The position numbers were made by a program, and so were the translations under genes. Shown piece after piece: positions 43,741 to 54,200 of a stretch of DNA of 64,000 nucleotides. The notes below the pieces were generated by a model. It made no database searches. It saw only the letters and a program-made list of their open reading frames with translations, and was not told where the DNA came from. Positions within the stretch are counted from its first letter, which is position 1, and the number at the start of each line of letters is the position of its first letter. This stretch comes from GCA-2705995 sp048267965 (GTDB lineage Bacteria > Bacteroidota > Bacteroidia > Flavobacteriales_G > Salibacteraceae): NCBI GenBank assembly GCA_048267965.1, contig JBLWWK010000004.1:169641-233640 (forward strand), written 5' to 3'.

Positions 43741-46700
43741 ATGAGAAAGATTATTGAATTTTTTGTAGAAAAACCGATTTGGGCCAATGCCATTATATTG
43801 GTAACCTTGGTGTTTGGTTCTATTTCTATTTACACCACAGACCGTTCTTTCTTTCCAGAATTAGAGCCTACCATAATTACCATTACTACGGCCTATCCGG
43901 GCGCTTCTCCGCTCGAAATGGAAGAAGGAGTCACCATAAAGGTTGAAGAAGCGCTAAAAGGCATTTCAGAAATAGAAGAACTTGAATCTACTTCTTCTGA
44001 AAACACTTCGGTAATTACCGTAAATGCTTACCAAGGCACCGATATGGACGAGCTTTTAGCTGAAGTGAAAAACGCGGTAGATGGTATTTCTTCTTGGCCT
44101 GTAGGAGCCGAGCAACCGGTAGTTTACAAAATGAAGGTCTCGCCCATGTCTGGCCGTGCGGCTTATGTACAATTAATTGGTCCTTCAGACCTATTTGAAC
44201 TCAAGAAAATTGCCGAAGACATTGAAAGAGATTTCTTGAACTCTGGCGAAGTATCCGATATTAAAATTCAAGGTTACCCAGATGTAGAATACTCTATCGA
44301 AATAAAAGAAGACCAGCTGCTTAGGTATGGTTTAACCTTTAACGATATAGTTACTGCAGTTTCGGCCAATAACATTGATTTATCGGCAGGAACCATTAAA
44401 GCACAACAAGAAGAACTCATTATTCGATCGAGGTCAAAAGAGACCGATGCCATCAAAATGGAACAAATCGTGGTTCGTTCAGGCGAAAATGGTGAGTACA
44501 TTACACTGGGTCAAGTAGCCGATGTGCATTTTCAATTTTCTGATGTTCCGAATGCTTCTTACCTCAACGGACAAAGAACGGTGATTTTTGATGTGAGTCG
44601 CAGATATGGAGAAGATCTAGGCGATATCTCGCACTATTTAGAAAGGTATGTTGCAGAATTTAACGAACGCAACCAAAACGCTGAGTTACTCATCACTTAC
44701 CAATTTTTCGACCTCTTAAACCAACGCATCGATTTATTGCTCGATAACGGAATTATGGGATTGGCGCTCGTTTTAATTACACTCGGCCTTTTCTTGAACG
44801 TTCGGTTATCAGCTTGGGTGGCATTTGGTATTCCGTTTTCGTTTATGGGCTTGTTTATTATTGGCCAATTCTACGGAATGTCGATCAATATGATATCACT
44901 TTTCGGAATGATTCTCGTTATAGGTATTTTGGTAGATGACGGGATTGTAATTGCCGAAAACATCTTTTCGCATTTTGAAAAAGGCAAATCACCTCAGCGC
45001 GCTGCTATAGACGGAACAATGGAAGTTTTACCCTCGGTATTTACTTCTATTCTTACTACCATTATTGCGTTTTCTGTTCTGCTCTTTGTAGAAGGTATGG
45101 AACGCATGGCTGAAATGGCCTTTGTAGTTATGGCCTCTTTAGGATTCTCACTTATTGAAGCCTTTTTTGTACTTCCTTCTCATTTATCGAGCAAAAAAGT
45201 ATTGAAAACCAATGTAATCGGAAACTTGCGTGAAAAAGTCAACGGCATCATCGTTTACATGCGAGATAAGATTTACAAAGAACTGCTCAATCTTTCTATT
45301 CGCTATTACCGAATTGCTGTAATTCTACCACTCATTTTCGTAGTGTTTGTAGGCTACTTACTTAGCAGTAAAGTGATTAATAACACGTTTTTTCCAAGTA
45401 TACCGTTTGATGATTTTACAGTCGAAGTCGTGTTCCAACCGGGAGAAAGAGAAGAATATACAGAAGCTTTTTTGCGCGATTGTTTAGACAAAGTAAACGA
45501 GGTAAAAGCCGAATTAGAAGAAGAGTACCACCACGATTTAATTACCTATACTTCAATTAACGTAGGAACCACGCGTAACTTAGGCGAGTCGGGTTCACAT
45601 GCCGGAAGCATCAACATTCAATTAGATTTAGAAGGATATGATATTTCTAGTTTCCAGATAGCGAATAGAGTATCCGCAAAAATTGGGGAAGTTCGAGAAG
45701 CTGATAAATTTATGGTAGGTGGTATTAACCGATGGGGAAAACCGGTAGAAATTGCTTTACAAGGCAACGATTACGAAGAGCTAAAAGAAGCCACCAATTA
45801 TTTAAAACAGCAATTGGGCAACATGTCTATCTTAAAAGATGTACAAGACAATTCTTCTACCGGAAAACGTGAAATTCTGATAGAATTAAAGCCAAAAGCC
45901 TACATGTTAGGTTTTAACAAAAACACCATTTCTCAGCAAATACGCCAAGGATTTTACGGTCAAGAAGCACAACGTTTAATTGTAGGAACCGATGAAGCCC
46001 GAGTTTGGGTTCGCTACCCAGAAGAAGATCGCTCGAAAATGGGGCAACTCGATAATATGCGTATTAAAACTGCTCAAGGACAAGAAATTCCGTTGCACGA
46101 ATTAGTTGACTATCGTATCGAAAGGGGAGAAACTGCTATCAAACATTTTAACGGAGAACGAGAAATTGTAGTCGATGCAGAATTATCCGATCCGTATGCA
46201 TCGGCTCCTGCTGTTATTCAAGAAATACAAGCCAGTATTATACCTCATTTATTGTCTACTTACGATGGAGTAAACATTACTTATCGTGGGCAACAGAAAG
46301 ATGCTAATAAGTCGATGTCGTCTATGCTATTACTACTAGGTGTGGCTCTTTTCTTAATGATTTTGGTGATTGCTCTCAACTTTGGTTCTACTGTTCAGGC
46401 GTTTATCATTTTTGCAGTAATCCCTGCCGGAATCTGTGGTTCTATTTTAGGACACGGTATTGTCGGTAAACCCGTATCTATTTTATCTGCTTGGGGAATG
46501 ATTGCTCTCTTGGGAATTTTAGTAAACGATGCTGTAGTTTTTCTTGATAAATACAACCGCTTGTTAAAAGAAGGTTATGGAGTAAAAGAAGCCATTCACG
46601 AAGCTGGTTTGGCGCGTTTTAGACCCATTATACTTACTTCTATGACTACCGTTGCGGGCTTGTATCCGTTAATTCTTGAAAAGAGTTTTCAAGCACAGTT

Positions 46701-46908
46701 TTTGGTTCCGATGGCCGTCTCAGTAGCTTACGGTGTTCTTTTCGGAACCTATTTTATTCTTGTGTTCTTTCCTGCATTGGTATTGGCTTTTAACGATTTT
46801 AAAAGAGCCACAAAATGGTTAATAACCGGTAAAAAACCCACTAGGCTAGAAGTGGAAGCCGTAACACTTCAGCAAAATCATCTCGAACAATTAAAAGAAA
46901 GCGAATAG
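43741..46908 (+). CDS. RND efflux transporter permease subunit
   Basis: A 1055-residue inner-membrane proton-driven pump of the HAE/AcrB-like branch. Twelve membrane helices are arranged as two sets around large periplasmic loops. The TM4 motif GILVDDGIVIAENI contains the proton-relay aspartates, and the TM10 equivalent is LGILVNDAVVFLDKYN. It is the middle gene of a complete adaptor-pump-channel operon, so tripartite efflux of drugs, detergents or metabolites is expected. Two GTAGGAACC motifs are in sense orientation, at 45562 and 45982. Confidence 0.94.
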   Translation: MRKIIEFFVEKPIWANAIILVTLVFGSISIYTTDRSFFPELEPTIITITTAYPGASPLEMEEGVTIKVEEALKGISEIEELESTSSENTSVITVNAYQGTDMDELLAEVKNAVDGISSWPVGAEQPVVYKMKVSPMSGRAAYVQLIGPSDLFELKKIAEDIERDFLNSGEVSDIKIQGYPDVEYSIEIKEDQLLRYGLTFNDIVTAVSANNIDLSAGTIKAQQEELIIRSRSKETDAIKMEQIVVRSGENGEYITLGQVADVHFQFSDVPNASYLNGQRTVIFDVSRRYGEDLGDISHYLERYVAEFNERNQNAELLITYQFFDLLNQRIDLLLDNGIMGLALVLITLGLFLNVRLSAWVAFGIPFSFMGLFIIGQFYGMSINMISLFGMILVIGILVDDGIVIAENIFSHFEKGKSPQRAAIDGTMEVLPSVFTSILTTIIAFSVLLFVEGMERMAEMAFVVMASLGFSLIEAFFVLPSHLSSKKVLKTNVIGNLREKVNGIIVYMRDKIYKELLNLSIRYYRIAVILPLIFVVFVGYLLSSKVINNTFFPSIPFDDFTVEVVFQPGEREEYTEAFLRDCLDKVNEVKAELEEEYHHDLITYTSINVGTTRNLGESGSHAGSINIQLDLEGYDISSFQIANRVSAKIGEVREADKFMVGGINRWGKPVEIALQGNDYEELKEATNYLKQQLGNMSILKDVQDNSSTGKREILIELKPKAYMLGFNKNTISQQIRQGFYGQEAQRLIVGTDEARVWVRYPEEDRSKMGQLDNMRIKTAQGQEIPLHELVDYRIERGETAIKHFNGEREIVVDAELSDPYASAPAVIQEIQASIIPHLLSTYDGVNITYRGQQKDANKSMSSMLLLLGVALFLMILVIALNFGSTVQAFIIFAVIPAGICGSILGHGIVGKPVSILSAWGMIALLGILVNDAVVFLDKYNRLLKEGYGVKEAIHEAGLARFRPIILTSMTTVAGLYPLILEKSFQAQFLVPMAVSVAYGVLFGTYFILVFFPALVLAFNDFKRATKWLITGKKPTRLEVEAVTLQQNHLEQLKESE

Positions 46909-46921
46909 CACTTTTCAGCTC

Positions 46922-48238
46922 ATGAAAAATAGTTTTTTACTACTGTTACTTTTCTTCCCTGTTGGTAAAGCAACAGCACAGCAAAGTATGTCTTTAGAGC
47001 AAGCCATTAGCATTGCTTTAGAAGAGAATTTCGATATCCGCATAGAGAGAAAACGAGGCGAAGAAGCCACTAATAACAACACTTGGGGAAATGCTGGTTT
47101 GTTTCCTCAATTGAGCCTTGTGGCAGGTCAGCAAAACAACTACAATGATCAAAACAACCCTGCTTCGTTTATCAATGGTAAATTCGAAACCCATTCGATC
47201 AACTATGGTGCACAAGCCAATTGGACTCTATTCAACGGTTTAAAGGTGTATGCCAATAAAAACCGCTTAGCCACTTTAGAAGAGCAGAGTAGGGGAAACA
47301 CTACTTTGGTAATACAAAACTCTATACAGGCCGTTATTTTAGCATACGAGAAGGCAATTCTAGAGAAAGAAAAACTAAGCGTTTTAGAAGAGCTAAAAAA
47401 CTTGTCGAAAGATCAATATTTCTACAACCTAGAAAAAGAAGCTTTGGGTAGTATCGGCTCTTACGATTTGCTACAAGTAAAGAATGCTTACCTCACCGAT
47501 AGTGCTAATTACATTAACCAAGAAGTGCTTACTCGATCTGCACAGAGAAATTTAAACCTTGTATTGGGTCTTTCTTTCGATACTGCGTTTGTTTTAACCG
47601 ATTCTTTAGTGGCGCCCGTTGCTACTTACCAATACTCAGCACTCGAGACTAAATTGTTAGAAAACAATCAGAATTTAAAAAATCAATACATCAACCAGCG
47701 CATTCGTAGTTACGATTATCAAATTGCCAGAAAGAGCATTTACCCTACCATAGATTTAACCAGTGGTATACAACAAACCGAAAACAGCATCACCTTCGAA
47801 ACCGAAAACGGGAGCGAAGGAAACACAGGTAGCACTTTTAATTACTACGTAAATTTCTCATTGAACTTTAATGTCTACAACGGTGGTCAAACTCAACGCA
47901 CCATCGATAATGCTAAAATTAACCAAGAAATAGAACTCTTAACTACCCAGCAATTAGAGCAAACCGTAAAAAACGAATTGAAAGTAGCGGTAGATAATTA
48001 CAACACCCGTTTAAAGCTCTATGCTATTAACCAAGCCAACCAGAAAACCGCAGATTTAAACCTACGACTCAGTCGCGAAAAATTTAAGGCCGGTTCTATA
48101 TCATCGTTCAATTTTAGAGATGTTCAAAACAGTTATTTGCAAATCTCTTCTACCACTTTAGAATCGATCTACAACCTTATAGAAAGCCATACAGAGCTTT
48201 TAAGACTTACAGGAGGAATTTTAAACAACGCAGAATAA
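46922..48238 (+). CDS. TolC family outer-membrane efflux protein
   Basis: A 438-residue protein with a signal peptide ending near ATAQQ. It has two OEP repeats of long alpha-helices with strands such as INYGAQANWTLFNGL and YYVNFSLNFNVYNGGQ forming the barrel. The C-terminal half contains LRLSREKFKAGSISSFNFRD, a typical TolC-family hairpin. It completes the tripartite pump encoded directly upstream. Confidence 0.92.
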   Translation: MKNSFLLLLLFFPVGKATAQQSMSLEQAISIALEENFDIRIERKRGEEATNNNTWGNAGLFPQLSLVAGQQNNYNDQNNPASFINGKFETHSINYGAQANWTLFNGLKVYANKNRLATLEEQSRGNTTLVIQNSIQAVILAYEKAILEKEKLSVLEELKNLSKDQYFYNLEKEALGSIGSYDLLQVKNAYLTDSANYINQEVLTRSAQRNLNLVLGLSFDTAFVLTDSLVAPVATYQYSALETKLLENNQNLKNQYINQRIRSYDYQIARKSIYPTIDLTSGIQQTENSITFETENGSEGNTGSTFNYYVNFSLNFNVYNGGQTQRTIDNAKINQEIELLTTQQLEQTVKNELKVAVDNYNTRLKLYAINQANQKTADLNLRLSREKFKAGSISSFNFRDVQNSYLQISSTTLESIYNLIESHTELLRLTGGILNNAE

Positions 48239-48339
48239 ACTGTTTTTCAGAAGTATTATAAAGACGTAGCTGGGAATTTTCCTATTTTTTTATTACATTA
48301 GAGAACAGATTCGGCTGTTAAACTTAAATTCTTTCTCTT

Positions 48340-48807
48340 ATGGCAACGCATGTACTTCAAAAAACAGAAACTTTTTCCCTTTGGAAATTTGCAGTAGGGG
48401 GCGTAATCGCAGGAATTTTAGCCGGTATTGTAAATAACTTATTTATTGTACTGTTTCCTTTTATTACTCCTTATCAACCAACACCGGGCATTGATACGAT
48501 GTCAGTTACCATCTTTTCTTTTCTTCCGGTTTTGGCAGCTTCTATCGTTTATTATGGTCTTTATTCCATGAATCCTTCTAAAGGAACCCGTAACTACATT
48601 CTTCTTGGAACTTTACTTTTACTAGCGAGCTTTTACGGTCCGCTTTATCCAGAAAGCATTTCGTCTTTCATAACCGCAATGGATATTGATTACACATTTG
48701 CCACCAACGAAGGCTTTGCGTATTTCTTAATTCCCATGCACGTTATAACAGCATTTATGGCTCTTATTATTGTTCCAAGATTTGTTACAGCAAGAGACAA
48801 TAGTTAG
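48340..48807 (+). CDS. DUF6069-like four-helix membrane protein
   Basis: A 155-residue protein with four hydrophobic segments: GGVIAGILAGIVNNLFIVLF, FSFLPVLAASIVYYGLY, YILLGTLLLLASFYG and FLIPMHVITAFMALIIV. The pattern and the N-terminal basic segment resemble DUF6069 proteins, whose function is unknown. It is a lone gene 102 bp after the efflux operon and convergent with pbpC. Confidence 0.7.
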   Translation: MATHVLQKTETFSLWKFAVGGVIAGILAGIVNNLFIVLFPFITPYQPTPGIDTMSVTIFSFLPVLAASIVYYGLYSMNPSKGTRNYILLGTLLLLASFYGPLYPESISSFITAMDIDYTFATNEGFAYFLIPMHVITAFMALIIVPRFVTARDNS

Positions 48808-48828
48808 TACGTTTCTATTTTACGGTTG

Positions 48829-48862
48829 AAAGAGGTTCTCTCCCTAGAGGCCTCTTTTTTTT
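48829..48862. terminator. Terminator overlapping the pbpC stop codon
   Basis: AAAGAGG pairs with CCTCTTT around a 15-nt loop, followed by a T run. It ends the plus-strand DUF6069-like transcript, and its loop carries the pbpC stop on the other strand. Confidence 0.8.
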
Positions 48863-51201
48863 ATTTCTATCCATTGGCTAAACTCATTTCCTGAAGCATC
48901 CATTAAGGTGAGTAAATGGGTTCCTACAGAAGGCGATAGGGCCACCTGATGTATTTCTGTGGTAGTTGCTACCAAATTATCGTTTAAATGCCAGTATATC
49001 GTCTCATTTTCGTTTCTATGGCTGGCTTCAAAAACAATTTTCTCTTCTTCGCCTTCAAAATTGACAGGAACATACAATTCGCTGTTTTTCTTCGGATAAA
49101 TTAACCGCATAGGAAACGTAAGTAGGTCTTGGCTACAATCTGCCCTAAAAGGAGGTAAACGCACATACTCTGGATGCTTCTTTTTGTAAAACCATTCCAT
49201 AATGGGCGGCAACACAAACCAATGTTTTACTACACCGGTAGGATCACAATTGCGATTTACTCGATAATTTTGAGTTTCATCTACCAGAACCGTTGTGCAA
49301 TAATCACATGGAACAGCTGGATGCGCCTGACGAGGAATCCATTCTTTTACTGTTTTTGCGCAATCTACCCCTTTAATGGCTCCGCTATGGGCGCACAATT
49401 CTGTTTCTACTAAATCATCGTAGGGGGTGGGCAACCATTTTGACTTTGGCAACCCATCAAAAATTCTGAAGAGTAGGGGAGCAGCTGCCTCAATTCCTGT
49501 TAAACCCGGCCTGCCTTCACCATTTGCGTTGCCCACCCAAACGGCCACTACATAATCTCCACTTACGCCTACTGCCCATGCATCACGGTAACCAAAACTG
49601 GTTCCGGTTTTCCATGCAATGTTTTCGCTATTTTCAAAATATTGCCACATTGATTCGTTAGTGGGGCGCACCACTTCGAGCATTGCCTCGAACATTTTAT
49701 GCACGGATCCTACCGAGAAAACAGCAGGGAAAGATGAAGAATGGTGTTTTTCATCTATTACATAAATTTCGTGGGCCAATGTATCTTGAGGATACGCTTT
49801 TACCTGCAACGCCAACCTTCGGTAAATAGAGGCTAGATCCCACATGGTGGCTTCGCTACCTCCCAAAATAATCGATAAACCATAGTGATTAGCCGGTTGA
49901 GTGAGCGTTGAAATTCCCAACTGTTTTAATTGATGATGAAACTTTTCAGTGCCGTATTCTTTAAGTAACCGCACACTCGGCACATTTAACGAACGGGCTA
50001 ACGCCTGATGGGCAGGAACCGCTCCTGAATACGATAAGTCATAGTTTTTTGGTGCATAACCACCGTAATTGGTTGGTATATCTGCTAACAACGAATAAGG
50101 GGTAATTACACCATCATCGAGTGCTGCCGCATAAAGAAAGGGCTTTAAAATACTTCCGGTGCTGCGCGGAGTATGCACCATATCGTTTAAGCTACCGTGT
50201 GTTTTCGAAGAAGAATTTACATTTCCGCAATAGCTCACTACCTTACCAGAATTTATATCTACCACCAACGCTGCCGCATTGTGAATTTGATTTCCTTTTA
50301 ACTGTTGATGTCCTTCATTTAAAATGCGTTGTACCCGGTTTTGCCAACTGCGATTAAGAGTGGTTCTAAAGCGTTTTCCCTTGCCATTTTGTTTTTCTAA
50401 ATGATTTAGCAAAGGAAGAGCTTGTTGAGGTAAAGCATGCGGTTTGCCGGGTAAGGGTTCTTGAATAGCCAACTGATAGGTTAGCGAATCAATGGTGTTT
50501 TCTTGGTATAAATAGGTTAATACACGATTTCGTTTTTCTTGGAGTCTCGTTGCGTTCTTCCCTGGAAAAATTAAACTGGGTGCGTTGGGCAATACCGCTA
50601 ATGTTGCCGCTTCTGCCCAAGATAATTGATGAGGAGAACGATTGTAATACCTCCAAGCTGCCGCTTCTAAACCGACTACATTGCCACCAAAAGGTGCGTG
50701 GCTTGCATACAACGCTAAAATTTCTTCTTTCGAATAACGAAACTCTAAACGCGTAGCCGCCACTACTTCTAATAACTTCTCAAAAACAGTTCGAGAAGGA
50801 TTTTCTCTCGACAAGCGAATGGTTTGCATAGTAAGCGTGCTGCCACCAGAAACCACCTTTTTTGCCTTGATATTTTGCCAAAAGGCCCGTGCAAATGAAG
50901 AAAGCCGAAAACCATAATGATCGTAAAACGTTCGGTCTTCAAAAGCGAGTAAACATTTTTTAAAAGTAGTAGGAACCGAATCTACCTCTGGAAAACGCCA
51001 TTGACCATCTTCTGCAATTCTTGCCGCTAATAACCCACCGTTTGCATCTTCTAAAACGCTACTGGTTGGCTTTTGAAACAATTGGGTAGGAACTGAAAAA
51101 TACCAAAACAGAAAACCGACTGTGAAAAGGCCTAAAAACCATCTTCTAACCGATTTTCTTCTTACAATCTGTGTTAATCTTGCTCTATAACTTCTACCCA
51201 T
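48844..51201 (-). CDS. pbpC: Penicillin-binding protein 1C
   Basis: A 785-residue bifunctional peptidoglycan synthase. One membrane helix lies near residues 20-34. A GT51 glycosyltransferase domain follows with FEDRTFYDHYGF and SGGSTLTMQTIRL. The transpeptidase has its serine in STGSILKPFLYA near residue 347, and KTGTSFGYRDAWAVG is the KTG box. The C-terminal domain with beta-sandwich features is specific to PBP1C. It overlaps the upstream alpha-2-macroglobulin gene by 28 bp, the pairing known from E. coli PbpC/YfhM. Confidence 0.95.
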   Translation of the reverse strand: MGRSYRARLTQIVRRKSVRRWFLGLFTVGFLFWYFSVPTQLFQKPTSSVLEDANGGLLAARIAEDGQWRFPEVDSVPTTFKKCLLAFEDRTFYDHYGFRLSSFARAFWQNIKAKKVVSGGSTLTMQTIRLSRENPSRTVFEKLLEVVAATRLEFRYSKEEILALYASHAPFGGNVVGLEAAAWRYYNRSPHQLSWAEAATLAVLPNAPSLIFPGKNATRLQEKRNRVLTYLYQENTIDSLTYQLAIQEPLPGKPHALPQQALPLLNHLEKQNGKGKRFRTTLNRSWQNRVQRILNEGHQQLKGNQIHNAAALVVDINSGKVVSYCGNVNSSSKTHGSLNDMVHTPRSTGSILKPFLYAAALDDGVITPYSLLADIPTNYGGYAPKNYDLSYSGAVPAHQALARSLNVPSVRLLKEYGTEKFHHQLKQLGISTLTQPANHYGLSIILGGSEATMWDLASIYRRLALQVKAYPQDTLAHEIYVIDEKHHSSSFPAVFSVGSVHKMFEAMLEVVRPTNESMWQYFENSENIAWKTGTSFGYRDAWAVGVSGDYVVAVWVGNANGEGRPGLTGIEAAAPLLFRIFDGLPKSKWLPTPYDDLVETELCAHSGAIKGVDCAKTVKEWIPRQAHPAVPCDYCTTVLVDETQNYRVNRNCDPTGVVKHWFVLPPIMEWFYKKKHPEYVRLPPFRADCSQDLLTFPMRLIYPKKNSELYVPVNFEGEEEKIVFEASHRNENETIYWHLNDNLVATTTEIHQVALSPSVGTHLLTLMDASGNEFSQWIEIKKRGL

Positions 51202-54200
51202 TTCCCATTGGTTCTGGCGTTGATAGAACGATCGTACATGGCTTCTGCACTTACCACAGGTAAGTAATATTTACCCAAATACGTGGCGTTTAATTGTATT
51301 CTAAACACTTTAGTTTGGTAGCGTTTTAAGTCGAAATAAGTATACACTCTATCGTCTCTAATATCTTGATATTCTGGTACATCTTGCTGACTAATACCAC
51401 CACCCGCTAACATTCGTGCATTGATAATTTCCCAACCCGATGGAAACAGTTGATTAATCATCATTTCTGTGTAGTTTCCTCTTCTCCCCGGATTGTTAAC
51501 CTTCACCTCAGCAATAAAATCAGTTCCCTGCGGTAAACGGGTAGGATCCAATTCTTCTCCGTTCATGGTTAAATACCTCACCCTGAAATTCAAATTTTCT
51601 TGAGCAGCTACTCGTTGATCGGTTATTGGAATACCCGATTGCGTTAACCGAACAAACAACGGACTTTCACCTGTATTTTCAATTTCGAAGAGTGCACCGT
51701 TCGGCACTTCTTTTTCGATAGCAGAAAGGGTATAAATGGGTACTTCTGTACTTACTTTTTCTGATGCTAGAGGCCATTTGTAATTAAAATCGAGCGATTT
51801 AGTTTGATGATAACTTCCATAAAACTTAGCAATAGCCAACAAAGTATATCCTGTTGTTTGCGTGCTCATCCATTGGTTAGATTGTAAACGCTCTGCCAAT
51901 ACTTTTGCTAAGCCGATGGCCTCTTGATTTTCTTCTAATAAGACTAATGTTTCTAAAATTAAGGCTTCGTCTCGGGTGGTAGAACGGTAAGTTCTACCGG
52001 TTTCAGCATACTGTTGAGCGTGTTTCGGAAGTGATGCTACTAGTTGTTTAGCTGCATCTTTTTGTCCCGCCAAAACATAGGCAGAAGCCAATTTCCAAAT
52101 AGCTTCTGGACTCATCGATCGGTTTTCTCTTAATCGATTCATGGCGCCTAATTCTGGTTGTTTTGCCAACGCAAGAGTAAACAATCTATACGCTTGAATA
52201 AGCTGCTCATCTCGTGAATTAATCTCAGAGATATTTCCCCAATCTCTCGCCAAACTCTGTTGGTAGCTTAACCAATTCGATTTAAGATTGAGCGGTAAAG
52301 AATACCCTTGCTTTTCGGCTTCTAAAAAGAAATGACCAGCATAGTTAGTTCCCCATTCGTTGGTAGATGAATTACCAGGCCAGTACGCAAAACCACCACT
52401 ATTGGTTTGAAAAGACAATAAACGATTTAATCCGTTTTGTATGTTTTTCGTCAATTTCTCTTTCTGAAGAGTAGAAAGTTCGGTTAGCTGATTTAAAAAC
52501 AACTGAGGGAACACAGCAGATACAGTTTGTTCAATGCATCCGTGCGGATAACGAATGAGGTAGTTTAATCGATTTTCTAAACCTAATGAAGGAAAATTAG
52601 AAACTTCGATAGCGGTAGAATTGGTTCCTACAATACCCATTTTACGCAGGGTTATTTTAGCCGACTTACCCGGTGCTATCATGGTATCGGTTACTTGAGA
52701 AATGTACGGATTAGGCGCTCGTACTTCTAATTCTATTTGATCGTGTGCTTTTTCACCTGCACCAGAGGCGGTTACCTTTACATGAGCTAATCCTATTTTC
52801 TCTTTAACTTTAAGCTTAAACGTAACTACTTTATCGGTTTTAGATGAAAATTTGACTTTTTGGTGATCGGTTCCTACAATTTCTAAGGCGTTGTTTACCT
52901 CAATTTTTACCTGAGCCGATTTTACTTTTTCTTCCATGGCAAAAACGTTTACAGGCACTTCTATAATTTCACCTGGAGAAAGAACGCGAGGTAAGGTAGC
53001 CAGCACCATCAGCGGATTGCGCACAGGAATTGTTTTATCGGTTTTTCCATAAGCTGCTCGATCTCCAGCTACCACCATGGCCCGAACAGAACCTACATAA
53101 TTGGGAATTTCAATGGTGTGTTTATCGACTCCGCCCGTATAGGTAAACGGACCTAAAAAAGTGACCATTGGTTGAAAGCGATTGGCTTTGCGGTCTTTCT
53201 TTTTGCCGAGCGCACCATCGCCACCGATAGCCATTAATTTATCGATTTCGCCACCATAAGCGCCCATTACGTAATCGTACAAATCCCATGTTTTTACGCC
53301 TAAAGCTTCTCTCGCATAAAAATGTTGCCACGCATCAGGTGTAGCAAATCGGGTAAGATCGAGCAAACCTTCGTCTACAATGGCTAAGGTATACGTCATT
53401 TTACGACCCGATTTTTCTTTTATTCGAATGGTTGTTTTCGATTCAGGTCTAAACACTTCTTCGGTTTCAATTTCTGGAAATAGATGCGATTCAAGATTTT
53501 CTACTTGAAGTGGAATTACCCCATACATTCTAATGGGATGATCGTTTAAGGTAGTTTGATGAGGTTGCAATAAAGTGATGTGAACAAAGGCGTTGGGTGC
53601 CATTTCTTCGGTAGTTTCGAAACTAAATTGAGTTTCACCTTTTTCGGTTTCTACCCAAAATTTTTCTAAGACTTTGGTTCCATTTTCTATGCTTACCAGC
53701 GCTCTACCTTCGGCAGCAGACGGGAAGGTAACGGTTACATCTTGGTTAACATCGTATTTGTCTTTATCGGTAGAGAAACCCAGCATGGTAGCATTTTCAC
53801 TCGATTGTCTATCACTTCTTGCCCAATATGGCCAATCTACGTACACTACTTTCCCAGAAGAATGTCCACTTTCGAGGTCTTTTACTCGAATTAAATACCT
53901 GCCCCATTCAGGTTGTTTAATTTCAAACGGGTAGGAACCCAATCCTGACTCGTTCGTAACTATAGTTTTTTGTTGAATGGGTACAATACTTTGTTGAGAA
54001 ATGTAGTTACCGATGTTCGAATTTTCAGACTCCCACCACCATCTCCACTGAATTTTATACACTTCAATTTCGACCTTTCGATGGGGTGCTTTTTCACCTT
54101 TTTCTGTGAGTGTTTGTATGTCTATAACATGTTTATAATCTGTTAGTAACGTACCATTATTCAATGTTCCTTGTGGAACATTCAACCCCACATAAAATGG